Shown: positions 8,774 through 19,575 of the stretch, in pieces | Layout of the letters: each line of letters begins with the position of its first letter | Position numbering within the stretch: the stretch's first letter is position 1 | Made by a program: the position numbers and the translations under genes | NCBI GenBank assembly: GCA_016712665.1 | Contig: JADJQP010000008.1 | Coordinates: 77,684-141,683, forward strand | DNA from: Bacteroidota bacterium | Lineage (GTDB): Bacteria > Bacteroidota > Bacteroidia > Chitinophagales > Chitinophagaceae | Reading direction: 5' to 3' | DNA length: 64,000 nucleotides | The notes under the pieces: model-generated | Told to the model about the DNA's origin: nothing | Databases searched by the model: none | What the model saw: only the letters and a program-made list of their open reading frames with translations

Positions 8774-9361
8774 TTAGGGTGAAATATTGGTTTTAAACAT
8801 TTTTACGGCGATTGCAATTAATATGATGCCAAAAAATTTTCGAATTACCAACAGTCCTGAAGGGCCTAATATTTTTTCAATCCATCGCAAACTTACAAGT
8901 GCTATGAAAATGAGAATGAGATTGATTAGTATAGCAATTAAAATATTATACTCATGAAAGAGCGATTTGATTGACATAATAGTAGTAAGTGTTCCTGAAC
9001 CTGCAATGATTGGAAAGGCAATAGGAACGATAGAACCTACTTTGTGATTTGTGTCTCCCTTAAAAAAGTCCCAGCCCAAAACCATCTCTAATCCTAAGAT
9101 AAATAGCACAATAGAGCCGGCGACGGCAAATGATTTAATATCCAATCCTAATAGTTCTAGAAAGTACTTTCCTGTAAATAGAAAGACAATCATAAGTGCG
9201 CCGGATACTAGGGTGGCCCTGCTTGCACTAATATAACCCATTTTGTTTTTTAATGAAATTAAAATGGGAATGGAGCCCAAAATATCAATAACTGCAAACA
9301 AAGCAAAACTGGCAGAAATGATTTCTTTAAGCGAAACGTTCGAAATGCTGAATTCATCCAT
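8774..9361 (-). CDS. MarC family integral membrane protein
   Basis: The 195-residue hydrophobic protein has about six membrane segments in the MarC/UPF0056 order. The first is ASFALFAVIDILGSIPI, and a conserved PIAFPIIAGSGTLTTIMS segment lies in the middle. The MarC family resembles small-molecule transporters, but no substrate is established; an early link to antibiotic resistance was not upheld. The start at 9361 gives a short cytoplasmic N-terminus. It is divergent from pepT, with 56 bases between. Confidence 0.85.
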   Translation of the reverse strand: MDEFSISNVSLKEIISASFALFAVIDILGSIPILISLKNKMGYISASRATLVSGALMIVFLFTGKYFLELLGLDIKSFAVAGSIVLFILGLEMVLGWDFFKGDTNHKVGSIVPIAFPIIAGSGTLTTIMSIKSLFHEYNILIAILINLILIFIALVSLRWIEKILGPSGLLVIRKFFGIILIAIAVKMFKTNISP

Positions 9362-9417
9362 ACCACGAAGGTAGTTTATTCAATTCAGTGTGTATATTTA
9401 CACTTCAATTTTTTTTT

Positions 9418-10663
9418 ATGATGACATATGATTATTCTGTAGCCGAACGATTTATGCGCTATGTTCAAATAGACACACAAAGTGACCCCAATAGCACTCC
9501 CTTTCCAAGTACTGAAAAACAAAAAAACTTGGCAACCGTTTTAACACAGGAGCTCAGAGACATGGGTATCGTTGATGTGGAAATGGATGCACATGGTTAT
9601 GTATATGCAACTATTGAAAGGAACACCGCAAAGGATGTTCCCGTTATTTGTTTTTGTGCTCACATGGATACCGCTCCTGATGCGAGTGGTACCAATGTGA
9701 AACCTTTATTGCATGCAAATTATCAAGGTCAAGATATCGTATTGCCCGACGATCCGACACAGGTTATTACCACCACTTCACATCCTTATCTGCAGCAACG
9801 TATCGGTGATGATATAATTACCGCCTCAGGGCTCACCTTGTTGGGTGCAGATGACAAAGCTGGAGTCGCCATTATTATGGATTTCGCAAAGTATGTAATC
9901 AACCATCCGGAAGTTCCACACGGCAATATTAGAATTTTGTTTACACCAGATGAAGAAGTTGGTCGTGGTGTTGAAAAAATTGATATGATTAAACTAGGTG
10001 CTGATTATGGTTATACCCTTGATGGTGGAGAACGGGGTGCCCTTGAAGCAGAGTCATTTAGCGCTGATGGTGCCACAGTAGTGATTCATGGTATCAGTGC
10101 GCATCCAGGATATGCAAAGGGGCAAGATGCTCAATTCCATGAAAATAGCAGCGCAATTTATTGAGGCCTTGCCAAAAGATAGTTGGAGTCCGGAAACAAC
10201 TGAAAATCGCGAAGGTTATATCCATCCAGTAAGTGTTGAAGGAGCCCTTGAAAAGACCACCATCCGGTTTATTATTCGTGATTTTGAAACGGCCAAGTTG
10301 CAGATTCATGAAAATCGATTGGAGAATATTTTGAAAGAGGTGATAGCAATACATATAGGAGCCAGTTATGAATTTACAGCGTATGAACAATACCGCAACA
10401 TGATGGATATCATTAAAGACTGTTCCTTTATTATGAAGTATGCCGAGGAGGCAATGCAACGCGCGGGTATTGACGCTTTGCCCCATATAATACGGGGAGG
10501 TACAGACGGTTCGCGCCTTTCATTCATGGGCATGCCGTGCCCAAATATTTTTACGGGTGAAATGGCTATTCATTCAAAACATGAGTATGTCAGTGTGCAG
10601 GATATGCAACGAGCGGTAGATACCCTGGTGCATCTGGCACAAATTTGGGAAGAGAAGGCATAG
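9418..10663 (+). pseudogene. pepT: Peptidase T, interrupted by one frameshift
   Basis: PepT is a cytosolic dizinc tripeptide aminopeptidase (M20). The start is the ATG at 9418 (MMTYDYSVAERFMRY). Metal and catalytic motifs are present: FCAHMDTAPDASG, LLGADDKAG, TPDEEVGRGVEK, DGGERGALEAE and, near the end, IIRGGTDGSRLSFMG. At 10119-10123 the reading frame breaks within GGGGC: upstream runs HPGYAKG, and the next frame resumes KMLNSMKIAAQFIEALPKD. The span is one base over a multiple of three, so one extra base in the G run explains everything. Repaired length is about 415 residues, normal for PepT. Either a sequencing slip or a recent mutation. Confidence 0.85.
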
Positions 10664-10697
10664 TATTCGTTATTTTTTTATTTATTTTTTTGAAACA

Positions 10698-11087
10698 TTG
10701 CAAAATATTATTCCAATCTTATCTAATGAAGCCTTAAGGCCCTGGTTCGATAAGATTGCGCTTGTGCATGAATGTGTTGCACAAGTGCAAAAAGATTTGG
10801 GAAGTTATGGTATTCAATTAGAATATAGCGGCGTTGCGGCAAATGCCTACGAGGAACTGTTTGTTCAATTGCAGCCTCAGATTTCTTCTCTTTTGCATTC
10901 AAGCACTCAATTGATGGAAATACTTTATCGGGTAGATGTAAGTGAAGTTCAAGTGCAAAAAGCAGTCGAATCAAACGAGGGCCTCGATTTTACCTTAACA
11001 AGATTGATTTTATGGCGTGAACTTCAAAAGGTGGTTACCAGATTTTTACTTCAATCTGATAATGCCACTGTTTCTGAGTTTGACTAA
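10698..11087 (+). CDS. Hypothetical helical protein
   Basis: This is a 129-residue frame opening at a TTG codon (QNIIPILSNEALRPWFDKI). No ATG occurs early, and the first in-frame ATG would remove two thirds of the protein. The sequence is rich in Leu, Val and Glu, looks all-helical and has no signal peptide or membrane segment. It lies 34 bases after pepT on the same strand. I do not recognise a family. Codon use and length make a real gene likely. Confidence 0.55.
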   Translation: MQNIIPILSNEALRPWFDKIALVHECVAQVQKDLGSYGIQLEYSGVAANAYEELFVQLQPQISSLLHSSTQLMEILYRVDVSEVQVQKAVESNEGLDFTLTRLILWRELQKVVTRFLLQSDNATVSEFD

Positions 11088-11151
11088 GTAGTACTAAATT
11101 GTCCAATTACTTAGGGAGCCAAAGTCGTTCTGAACATTGTACTACATTCTA

Positions 11152-12732
11152 TTATTTCAAAAATATTTTGCCGCTTGAAACCTTTCTGCCTGCCTGAATG
11201 GTGTACATATAGATACCTGAGGGCATTTTGTTTCCACGCGCATCGCAGCCATTCCACGTATGACGTTGAAAGCCGGGCGTTTCTATTTTTCCGGAAATGT
11301 CTGCCACTGGCTGACCTTGCAGATTCATGATGTTGATGGACACAAATTGGGTGGTATTCAATTTGTAGTCGATATGAAGGAAGTCATCGGTGGGATTGGG
11401 ATAAATTTTGATTGTGCTTACGGTTTGATCCCGATCTGTATTTGAAGTAGGGGCAAACAATGGGTCATTCTGGAGGAGCGAATCAATATTTATATTTTCA
11501 TCTCCGGGTTGATATAAAGTATATAAGTAGCTATCAAAAAGCATTTCATCGAAGGTATTAGTACCCGGTAAAACAGGGCTATTATGATCAGGAGTATGTG
11601 GATTGTTAATGGTATTGTCAAAAATGTGCGATGCATACAGATGATATCCTGCCGGCACTTTTACCATTTTTTTGAATGTGTATTGCATTTGCCAATGAAA
11701 ATCCCATTCGTTAATTCGAATTAAGGGTAGGGTATCATTGTTGTTATAAGCATAATTAAGGATAGACGTACAGGTTTTATGCGAATGTGGAAACGCACCG
11801 TACAACGATACATTTACCGGTAGTCCATTGTTACCGGGTGGATACTTTTGCCCTACCGTTACACTTGCATTGGCAGGGACAAAGAAATTCCAATTTTGAA
11901 GAACAGTTTCAAAATACATATCGCGAATGCCGGATTCACCTATCGGATAAAAGTATATACGTAGTTGTGAGCTATCCTGTTGCCCTGCTGTACCTTCTTG
12001 TACATGAATCTGGAAAGACATTTTTGAACCTGCTTTTAATCTAAATCCAAATTTGGCGGGAGCAATACCAGGTAGCACGGTTGGGCCCATGCCGGGTGCA
12101 TAATCTCCAATTCCAATTTGACCTTGTTGATTAAAACAATTCCCTGAAAAGTCATCTACAGCGTTTCCCGTTGTGTCGATTGTAATTACGGCGTGATGAA
12201 TGATGGGTGCATTTCCGGGTACAAATTCAAACGCCCTAATATAGCGGTCCTGCAATAGACCGATGGGTACATTCATACAGTAGTAATGATCCGATGCAGT
12301 AGCCGTGCTGATAAATTTTGGTAAATTAAGTATTAAATCAGGAGTGCCGCCTAATTGTGTAGCATTATAAATTGGAAGGGGTGGCGCTAGGGTGGTATCG
12401 CCTGCCAGCATTCCATTATTGATCCAATCAATCAAAAGTGTTTTATCGGACTGGCTTACAATCCGTTCATGAACATAATTTTTGTAGAGGGGGTCAGCAG
12501 GCCATGGTGGCATATGATTGGACTGTACCGCAGATACGATGGAACTACCCCAAGGTAAAACGTCACTATAAGATGTCAGTGGAAATCCGATACTGCCGCT
12601 GCGGTGACAATCATTACAATTTTCAATAAAAACAGGAACTACATCTTTGTAGGTTGTTTGAGCATTTGCTGTAGATCGGTTAAAGAGCAAAACGCTGAGG
12701 AAGCAAATGGTAATTAAAATCGAATTTTTCAT
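11152..12732 (-). CDS. Secreted cytochrome c/copper monooxygenase-like protein with T9SS tail
   Basis: The 526-residue product has a signal peptide (ending STANAQ), then a haem site CNDCH near residue 41, as in Bacteroidota cytochrome proteins. A long domain follows with HHAVITID, SFQIHVQEG and FPHSHKTC: paired histidines as in ascorbate-dependent copper monooxygenases. It ends with a type IX sorting domain (IKIYPNPTDDFLHIDY through GKIFLK). It is probably exported through the outer membrane as a redox enzyme. The copper-ligand assignment is inference; the substrate is unknown. Confidence 0.72.
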   Translation of the reverse strand: MKNSILITICFLSVLLFNRSTANAQTTYKDVVPVFIENCNDCHRSGSIGFPLTSYSDVLPWGSSIVSAVQSNHMPPWPADPLYKNYVHERIVSQSDKTLLIDWINNGMLAGDTTLAPPLPIYNATQLGGTPDLILNLPKFISTATASDHYYCMNVPIGLLQDRYIRAFEFVPGNAPIIHHAVITIDTTGNAVDDFSGNCFNQQGQIGIGDYAPGMGPTVLPGIAPAKFGFRLKAGSKMSFQIHVQEGTAGQQDSSQLRIYFYPIGESGIRDMYFETVLQNWNFFVPANASVTVGQKYPPGNNGLPVNVSLYGAFPHSHKTCTSILNYAYNNNDTLPLIRINEWDFHWQMQYTFKKMVKVPAGYHLYASHIFDNTINNPHTPDHNSPVLPGTNTFDEMLFDSYLYTLYQPGDENINIDSLLQNDPLFAPTSNTDRDQTVSTIKIYPNPTDDFLHIDYKLNTTQFVSINIMNLQGQPVADISGKIETPGFQRHTWNGCDARGNKMPSGIYMYTIQAGRKVSSGKIFLK

Positions 12733-12938
12733 AGTATTTGTAGTTAGAAATTGTATTGAATTGGATTACAGGATTGTCTGTCGGAAGAATGTTCGAAACA
12801 AATGTATTTAAAAGATTTTAAATAGTTTCATCTATGGTATGAAAATAGTGTCAACACAGACGGTTTATTTACGTGATGTTACCCTGTTGCAAATTGGTAA
12901 TAATGTATTGGTGTCGGACTGCCATCATAATCCGTCTA

Positions 12939-15334
12939 TTAAAATGGATACCCAATTGCGATATTCCAAATACCGTCACGATACCTTAATTTATTAAATG
13001 AAAATCCATAATTATCGGGTTCTTGTGGATTTTTGATGGGGTATCCCAGATCCAATCGAAGCACAAAAAACGAAAAATCAAAACGGAGACCTGCACCTGC
13101 AGAAATGGCCAAATCGCGCCCAAAGTAATTAATGTCAAATTCACCACCTTGGATATCCTTACTTTTATTAAACAGCCAGATATTTCCCATATCGGCAAAC
13201 AGAGCGCCCTTTATATTAATAACACCTGAAAATAGTTTCAGCAAATTCATTCGGTATTCGGTATTTACCTCAAATTTCAAGTCACCGGTTCGATCAATAT
13301 ATGTGGAGTTTTGTGTGGTGTCAGTAGATCGTCCCGGTCCTAATGTCCGTGCACGCCAACCCCTATTGCTAAAGGCACCTCCTGCAGAATATCGTTTGAT
13401 ATAAGGCAATACTTCACTAGCACCCACTGGTACGCCTATGCCTATCATAGCTCTGCTCGCCCATTCACTTTTATTGTTTCGTATATATCTACGTAAATCA
13501 GCCTCCAATTTTAGATATTGCGCAATCGGTTGAATATTTTATTGGAAATTTCATGGTAGAGGTAATTAACGCCTCTGAGTATGGCACCGGCTTCTTCAAA
13601 AGAAATTCGCAACGCAGTACTATTTTTCAGTTGATTGGTCGGATTGCTTTTAAAATCAAATGTGACGTTTTCGCCGTAAATGGTATTATCAGAAAAAATA
13701 TTTTTAAGATAATTATTATTCTCAATTTTAGTCTTGAATGTATTACTTAAGAGTTTTTCCGGTACTTTGGTGATGGTAAGAAAGGAAGGATTGAGTCGCC
13801 ATTGCTTTTTGTTAGTTTCCTTCCAGGTATAGCCAAAACTACCGGTCGCATTGGTCACGGTATAGTTTTGAATACGTTGTATCAATGTATAATTCAATGA
13901 AAAAATGGTATACGGGATAGTCTTTTTATTAAAAATATTTTGCTTAAAGGGAAGTATAAATTTGGGAAAGGTAAATTCGGACGTTACACTAGCATTGCTA
14001 CCAGAAAGATATAACCTCTTGGTGTCGTATAGTAAGGCATCATTTCGAAATTCAGTAGAGTAGGACCCCCTTAGTAGCACTTGATTGGCTCCATTAAACA
14101 AATTTCTATTTCGGTAAATGATACTACCTCCAAATCCTAGAAAATAATCACCGTCACTCGTGCTGATATCTCCCAATAGGGTAGCGTCCATTTTAGCGGT
14201 GGTATTTAATACGATATAGCAATTCAGTAAACCCGGCTCACCCGGAATTTTCTCAAAACGAATATTTACAAATTGAAATACCCCCAGTTGGTTTAAACGG
14301 TTGATGGTGGCTTCTTGGTCGGTGGTATTGAAATCGGCACCGGGTTGTATAAAGATATTTCGGGTAATTACTTTTCGATTAAGGGGAAGCGTTCGATATT
14401 TGAAATGGATATTATCGAGCATATTATTGGTTTCGGGCACATTTTTATCCCTAGCATAGGTATCATTAATTTCAACAAAGATATTTTTATATTTATAGGT
14501 TTGGACATAGGAACTGTCCTTGGTTTTTTCTAATTTAATAGTAATATTAATGGTAGTGTTTTCTTTTATTTCTGAAACAAAATTTTGCGATTGAGTAAAG
14601 GGATCTTCCATTAAATTAATGATGGTTTTCCGATCTGTGGTATCAATGATAAAACTGATATTGTCCATTTTGAAGTCGTAGAGTCCGCTATTTCTAAAAA
14701 TTTTGTATAGCCGTTCTTTTTCTAAACCACAGCTAAAATTAGTAAAGGGTAGGCCTTTGCGAATAAAGCTGTTGGTATTATTGGTATTAATTAGAAATCG
14801 TAAATTTGCGTCTTCTGTTTCGGTAGTAACTTTGTCAATAATATAGTTTTTTCCAGCGTTGATGGTATACTTGATATCATTGATTTTTGGGTCTTTTGTA
14901 GGAACAATTTCACTTTCTACGGTGGCATAAAAATACCCTTGATTAATCATGAATTGTTTCATATTGATTTCGGATTTCCGAACTAAAATGGTATCAATCA
15001 AGCTGGGAGCCTCTATTTTATGCTTTAATATTTTATCATTCAGTGAATCTTTTTTATATTTTGAAAATTTATTATTGTATTTCCAAAGTTTAAATTTGGG
15101 CATTATTTCCAAATCAAGCAAATGGGTATTGGGTTTGGGTTGGGCATATGCCATTACGGCACTTTCAAATTCGCCTTTATATTTTATTGGCTTTTGCGTT
15201 TTGAGTTGTAAACTGTTTTTTCCCACCAAAATTTGATTTTCGGTTAGGTGTTTGGTATAGTTACACGCACTAAAAAAGATTCCCAACAGTTGGAGCAGAA
15301 TAAAATACAGTATGTGGTTTTTCGTTTTTGACAC
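12939..15334 (-). pseudogene. tamL: TamL/BamA-superfamily outer-membrane lipoprotein, one frameshift
   Basis: The first frame (15334-13511) begins with a lipoprotein signal (ILYFILLQLLGIFFSAC). POTRA-like repeats follow, and then the start of a barrel (LLGDISTSDGDYFLGFGGSI). The second frame continues QPIAQYLKLEADLRRYIRN and the barrel end, closing on IGYPF with the terminal Phe typical of Omp85 barrels; it contains GAFSNRGWRARTLGPG, the conserved lid-lock-like segment. One missing base near 13530-13536 separates them; the span is one base short of a multiple of three. Repaired length is about 799 residues. TamL replaces TamA in Bacteroidota and works with TamB in envelope biogenesis. Confidence 0.82.
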
Positions 15335-15350
15335 TATCTTTATCCCCTAT

Positions 15351-16079
15351 ATGATTTCGAAAGCGCAAGTTAAACATATTCGCTCATTAGATAGCAAAAA
15401 AATGCGCTATGACTGTAAACAATTCATTGTGGAAGGTAGTAAAATGGTGCAGGAATTAGTAAAGTCGAATTTTCAAATAGTGGCGATTTATGGTACCAAA
15501 GTCTGGCGAGAAGAATATCTCACTTCAAACGAAGCTGCAGTCGAATATTTTGAAATTACCGATGCGGATCTGAGACGTATCAGTAATTTTACCACCCCGA
15601 ATGAGGTACTGGCCATTGTGCAACTTCCCGATTTGCCACTGGCACACGAAGGGGGCATTACCCTTGCTTTAGATAATATTCAAGACCCCGGTAACTTGGG
15701 TAGTATCATCCGGATTGCGGATTGGTATGGCGTTTCAAGTGTTGTTTGCAATACAAAATCTGTTGATTTCTTTAATCATAAAGTGTTGCAAGCTAGTATG
15801 GGTAGTATTTTTAATGTGCCTTGTATGACAATTGATTTACGAGATTATTTTTTATCACAAAAGGAACGAGAAACGTATGCCTGTGTTTTGAATGGCGACG
15901 ATATTCATACGTGTCCTAAAATAAGCGAAGGGATTCTTGTAATAGGTAATGAATCCAATGGAGTGAGTGCTGAACTTCTTGAATTATGTTCGCACCGAAT
16001 CACGATTCCTAAAAAAGGCAGGGCCGAGAGTTTAAATGCTGCTGTTGCTGCTGGAATTGTGTGTGATGTCTTAATATAA
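15351..16079 (+). CDS. TrmH/SpoU family RNA methyltransferase
   Basis: The 242-residue protein starts at MISKAQVKHIRSLDSKK (15351); the in-frame codon at 15312 would run inside tamL and add a hydrophobic leader. It has the N-terminal RNA-binding domain (FIVEGSKMVQELV) and the SPOUT knot with its three motifs: LALDNIQDPGNLGSIIRIAD, LVIGNESNGVS and ITIPKKGRAESLNAAVAAG. It should 2'-O-methylate rRNA or tRNA with SAM; the exact site cannot be told. It is divergent from tamL with 16 bases between. Confidence 0.92.
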   Translation: MISKAQVKHIRSLDSKKMRYDCKQFIVEGSKMVQELVKSNFQIVAIYGTKVWREEYLTSNEAAVEYFEITDADLRRISNFTTPNEVLAIVQLPDLPLAHEGGITLALDNIQDPGNLGSIIRIADWYGVSSVVCNTKSVDFFNHKVLQASMGSIFNVPCMTIDLRDYFLSQKERETYACVLNGDDIHTCPKISEGILVIGNESNGVSAELLELCSHRITIPKKGRAESLNAAVAAGIVCDVLI

Positions 16080-16195
16080 AAATTACTGCTTCGGTTATTA
16101 AAAAGTTATTCTATTTTTGCGCGATAAACCACCACTTGTCATTCAATGTCGAAATGAACATGGAGCGCTTCGCAAAAAATTAAAAACGTTATCTA

Positions 16196-17026
16196 ATGAA
16201 ATTAACAATGAACAAAACCAATTTTTTCAGTTTGAAAACCATCTTCAGCAAATTACTATTGCTGCTTCTAATTTTTACCAGCATCGAATCCTTTGCGCGT
16301 TGGAATATGGGCATGTTGCGTGTAAGAGAGGAAAGGGGAAGAAGTATTTCTGTTTCTGTAGATGGTCGTCGTTTTAACAAAATTGGCCGCACGGTTACCA
16401 TTCCCAATTTGGCACCCGGAAGGCATTTGATTAAAGTGTTTGCTTATAATAGCAATGGGTATGGCTATCGAAATGGACTGATGCTGTATCAAGGTAGTAT
16501 TACCGTTAAGCAAGGGGCTATCTATTATTGTTCCGTTTTTGAACAAGGAATGGATGTTGAAGAAAATTGCTGCATTGACGACTATGGCCATTGGAATAAT
16601 AATGATAATTGGGACAATTGGGATGAAGAGAATCATGCGTGGAATAATAACCACAACTGGGCTGCCATCGATCAACATAACAATCCAGACCGAAATAATT
16701 TTGAAGATAATAGTTGGGAAAATTACAATGGAGGACTTTCCATTGGGCGCTATAACCAAATGATTGAACAAGTTCGAAAAATAAATTTCGAATCCTCAAA
16801 AGTTAACTTGCTCAATTCTATGTTGCGAAATACAAGAATAACCGTAGCGCAATATATTGGCTTCATGCGCGAACTTACCTTTGAAAGTACTCGATTGCAA
16901 TTTGCAAAGGATAATTTTAGCAAACTTGTAGACAAGCGAAATGCGTTTATGGTGAATGATGTCTTCGTATTTCAAAGTAGTAAAGACGAGTTTCTTGAAT
17001 TTATGGATAGACAAAATAGGCGGTAA
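16196..17026 (+). CDS. Secreted DUF4476 protein
   Basis: The 276-residue protein has a long signal peptide (TIFSKLLLLLLIFTSIESFA). A PEGA-like beta region follows (ISVSVDGRRFNKIG to PGRHLIKVFAY). Next is an unusual Asn/Trp/His-rich linker (residues about 127-180, GHWNNNDNWDNWDEENHAWN). The C-terminal DUF4476 repeat domain has MIEQVRKINFESSKVNLL and AQYIGFMRELTFESTRLQFA. DUF4476 is a helical domain of unknown function in Bacteroidota exported proteins. A TATTTTTG -7 element at 16112-16119 lies about 75 bases upstream. Confidence 0.75.
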   Translation: MKLTMNKTNFFSLKTIFSKLLLLLLIFTSIESFARWNMGMLRVREERGRSISVSVDGRRFNKIGRTVTIPNLAPGRHLIKVFAYNSNGYGYRNGLMLYQGSITVKQGAIYYCSVFEQGMDVEENCCIDDYGHWNNNDNWDNWDEENHAWNNNHNWAAIDQHNNPDRNNFEDNSWENYNGGLSIGRYNQMIEQVRKINFESSKVNLLNSMLRNTRITVAQYIGFMRELTFESTRLQFAKDNFSKLVDKRNAFMVNDVFVFQSSKDEFLEFMDRQNRR

Positions 17027-17055
17027 GACGGCTCGCTAAAATTTGTCAAAAAAAA

Positions 17056-17085
17056 AAGGTCGAAACAAAATTTCGACCTTTTTTT
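17056..17085. terminator. Bidirectional terminator
   Basis: A perfect 10-bp stem (AAGGTCGAAA at 17056-17065 with 17071-17080) and 5-base loop is flanked by an A run on the left and a T run on the right. It lies between two convergent genes (DUF4476 gene and sucC) and can serve both. Confidence 0.88.
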
Positions 17086-17104
17086 GCTTTATTACAGCTA
17101 TATG

Positions 17105-18319
17105 TTAAGCCACGGCCTTATTCACCAATTCTGCTGCCTCACTCAAAAGGGTAGCGCTTTGTACTTTTAGCCCTGAATTTTCTATTAATTCTTTTGCCTC
17201 AACCGCATTGGTTCCTTGCAGTCTCACTATCACCGGAACGGATATTTCACCTATGGCTTTGTAGGCATCCACAACACCTTGAGCGACGCGGTCACATCGT
17301 ACAATTCCGCCAAAAATATTAATCAAAATGGCCTTTACATTTGGGTCTTTCAAAATCAGCCTGAATCCTGCCTCAACAGTAGTGGCGTTAGCACCACCGC
17401 CCACATCAAGGAAGTTGGCCGGTTCACCACCGCTCAATTTAATCATATCCATGGTGGCCATGGCAAGACCAGCCCCATTTACCATACAACCAACATTTCC
17501 ATCTAATTTTACATAATTTAAATTGCTTTCACTGGCTTCTACTTCGGTAGGATCTTCTTCGGTTTTATCTCGTAGGGCTTCTAAATCCTTGTGTCGAATC
17601 AATGCATTGTCTTCAAGATTCATTTTGCAGTCTACTGCCATTATTTTATCATCACTGGTTTTGAAAAGCGGATTAATTTCCAACATATCACAATCCAAAG
17701 CTGTGAAAGCTTGGTAAAGACTGGTTACAAATTTCACACAGTTTTTAAATGCTTCGCCATTTAAGCCGAGGTTAAATGCAATTTTTCGAGCCTGAAAGGG
17801 CTGCAAGGAGGATCCGGGAGCCACCCACTCCTTAAATATTTTTTCTGGAGTATTATGTGCTACATCTTCGATATTCATACCGCCTTCTGTGCTATACATA
17901 AAAACATACTGACGCTTGGTACGGTCTAACAAAATGGACAGGTAAAACTCTTTAGTAGGACTCGCACCTTCGTAGTAGGCATCCTCAGCCATAAATATTT
18001 TACTTACTTTTTTTCCTTCTGCTCCGGTTTGTAATGTTACAAGGGTATTCCCAAGCATATTACCGGCGACGGTCTGTGCCAATTCTGCACTTTTTACTAC
18101 CTGTACACCATGCTGCTCAGGATTTTCGATAAAGGTGCCTTTTCCTCTTCCACCTGCATGTATTTGGGCCTTAACTACCACAAATTTGCATTGGGTTTTA
18201 GCGCTGATTTCATTATATGCAGCCACGGCTTCCTCCGTTGAAAAACAAACCATCCCATTTTGCACAGGAACATTGTATTTTTTCAGTAATTCTTTTGCTT
18301 GATATTCGTGTAAATTCAT
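17105..18319 (-). CDS. sucC: Succinate-CoA ligase, beta subunit
   Basis: SucC makes the nucleotide-binding subunit of the TCA-cycle enzyme that converts succinyl-CoA to succinate with ATP or GTP formation. The 404-residue product starts MNLHEYQAKELLKKY. It has the ATP-grasp QIHAGGRGKGTF, metal-site MLEINPLF and MAVDCKMNLEDNALIRH, and the C-terminal CoA-ligase segment FGGIVRCDRVAQGV. sucD is not adjacent. A TAAATTTG -7 element lies on the reverse strand at 18342-18349, about 20 bases before the start. Confidence 0.96.
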   Translation of the reverse strand: MNLHEYQAKELLKKYNVPVQNGMVCFSTEEAVAAYNEISAKTQCKFVVVKAQIHAGGRGKGTFIENPEQHGVQVVKSAELAQTVAGNMLGNTLVTLQTGAEGKKVSKIFMAEDAYYEGASPTKEFYLSILLDRTKRQYVFMYSTEGGMNIEDVAHNTPEKIFKEWVAPGSSLQPFQARKIAFNLGLNGEAFKNCVKFVTSLYQAFTALDCDMLEINPLFKTSDDKIMAVDCKMNLEDNALIRHKDLEALRDKTEEDPTEVEASESNLNYVKLDGNVGCMVNGAGLAMATMDMIKLSGGEPANFLDVGGGANATTVEAGFRLILKDPNVKAILINIFGGIVRCDRVAQGVVDAYKAIGEISVPVIVRLQGTNAVEAKELIENSGLKVQSATLLSEAAELVNKAVA

Positions 18320-18484
18320 GTATTTTGAAAATAATTTTTCGCAAATTTAGATTTTGTATTGGATAAATAAGGATGTTCTTTGTTTTTTTTCAAAGAAAGA
18401 TGCGATATGGAAAATTGTCATTCATCTTCCCTTGTAAATCGGGCTATGTATATGAGATATAATTGTCTATATTTGCCACATTGA

Positions 18485-19534
18485 ATGGATAGTAATTATT
18501 TGATATTTGTTTTTGGTGCGTTTATAGTGTCCTTGTTGACACAATATTTAGTCATTGATTTATCACATAAAAAGGGCATTTTTATTGATGATCATACAAG
18601 CGATTTGCCGCAAAAACTGCATAATGAGCCAACACCTCGTATTGGAGGTTTGGGGATTTTTGTTGCCATTTTATTTATGATTAAGGATATGGAAATTGGA
18701 TTATACATTATCTTGTGTATCATACCGGCCTTCTTAGCGGGATTTCTTGAAGATTTGTTTGCAAAAATTTCTCCTTGGCGAAGGCTCTTAATAATGAGTA
18801 TATCAGGTGTGATGGCTATTTATCTTATTGAATGCGTGGTGGTGGATTTTAGTTTTATTACCGTTCCCTACTTTGTGGGTGTCATCATTACGATGGTAGC
18901 CATTTTGGGGTTAATTAACGGTACCAATATGATAGATGGATTTAATGGCTTATCGTCCGGAGTTTGCTTTATCATATTTAGCACCTATGCTGCAATTAGT
19001 TACCATATCGGTGACACCGTAATGCTGTATATTAACTTGGTTTGTATGGCTTCTCTTTTGGGATTTCTGTTTTTTAATTTCCCAAAGGGTCGGATTTTTC
19101 TGGGCGATGGCGGGGCCTACAGTTTAGGATTTTTATTGGCAGTAATCTCAATAATGTTGGTGAAGCGACATTCTGATTCCTCCAAAATAGATGAGTATAT
19201 ATCACCGTGGTTTGCACTAGTGAGTCTTATTTATCCGGTATGGGAGGTAATTTTTTCATTTACCAGACGTACGCTGGTTCATCGATTATCGCCTTTGTAT
19301 CCGGATTCGAAGCATGTGCATCAGCTCATTTTTAGAAATATTACAAAACAAAACAACCCCTTAACCACACTTGTCATTTATCCAATTGTAATTATTTTTA
19401 ATGTGGTCGCCATTGTTTTTTACAATAATACAATGGCATTGTTTATTATTTCACTTGTGTTTGTGGTGCTTTATTCCATGTTTTATTTTTATTATTCGAG
19501 AAAGGAGATACCCCCTCAAAAATCAGTTGAATAA
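18485..19534 (+). CDS. Polyprenyl-phosphate N-acetylhexosamine-1-phosphate transferase (WecA/MraY type)
   Basis: The 349-residue protein has about ten membrane segments. It carries the catalytic motifs of this superfamily: TPRIGGLGIF, the Asp pair region in ING TNMIDGFNGLSSG (about residue 140), and FLGDGGAYSLGFLLA. A histidine-containing HRLSPLYPDSKHVHQL loop is typical of the WecA/TagO branch. It should load HexNAc-1-P on undecaprenyl phosphate, starting a polysaccharide. TATATTTG at 18468-18475 is a -7 element 9 bases before the start. The sugar dehydrogenase that follows fits a shared surface-glycan pathway. Confidence 0.88.
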   Translation: MDSNYLIFVFGAFIVSLLTQYLVIDLSHKKGIFIDDHTSDLPQKLHNEPTPRIGGLGIFVAILFMIKDMEIGLYIILCIIPAFLAGFLEDLFAKISPWRRLLIMSISGVMAIYLIECVVVDFSFITVPYFVGVIITMVAILGLINGTNMIDGFNGLSSGVCFIIFSTYAAISYHIGDTVMLYINLVCMASLLGFLFFNFPKGRIFLGDGGAYSLGFLLAVISIMLVKRHSDSSKIDEYISPWFALVSLIYPVWEVIFSFTRRTLVHRLSPLYPDSKHVHQLIFRNITKQNNPLTTLVIYPIVIIFNVVAIVFYNNTMALFIISLVFVVLYSMFYFYYSRKEIPPQKSVE

Positions 19535-19556
19535 AAGCAAATTAATTGTACATTTG
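19526..19556 (+). promoter_or_regulatory. Promoter of the nucleotide-sugar dehydrogenase gene
   Basis: TTG at 19527-19529, 19 bases, then TACATTTG at 19549-19556 match the Bacteroidota consensus. The -33 element lies inside the last codons of the upstream transferase gene. Transcription from near 19562 supports the ATG at 19576 as start and excludes an in-frame codon at 19546. Confidence 0.65.
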
Positions 19557-19575
19557 CACGCTCAAAATTGAAAGA

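Noticed and set aside
12839..12997. 52-codon forward frame between the monooxygenase-like and tamL genes
   Set aside because: It overlaps the tamL 3' end antisense, has no ribosome site and no similarity.
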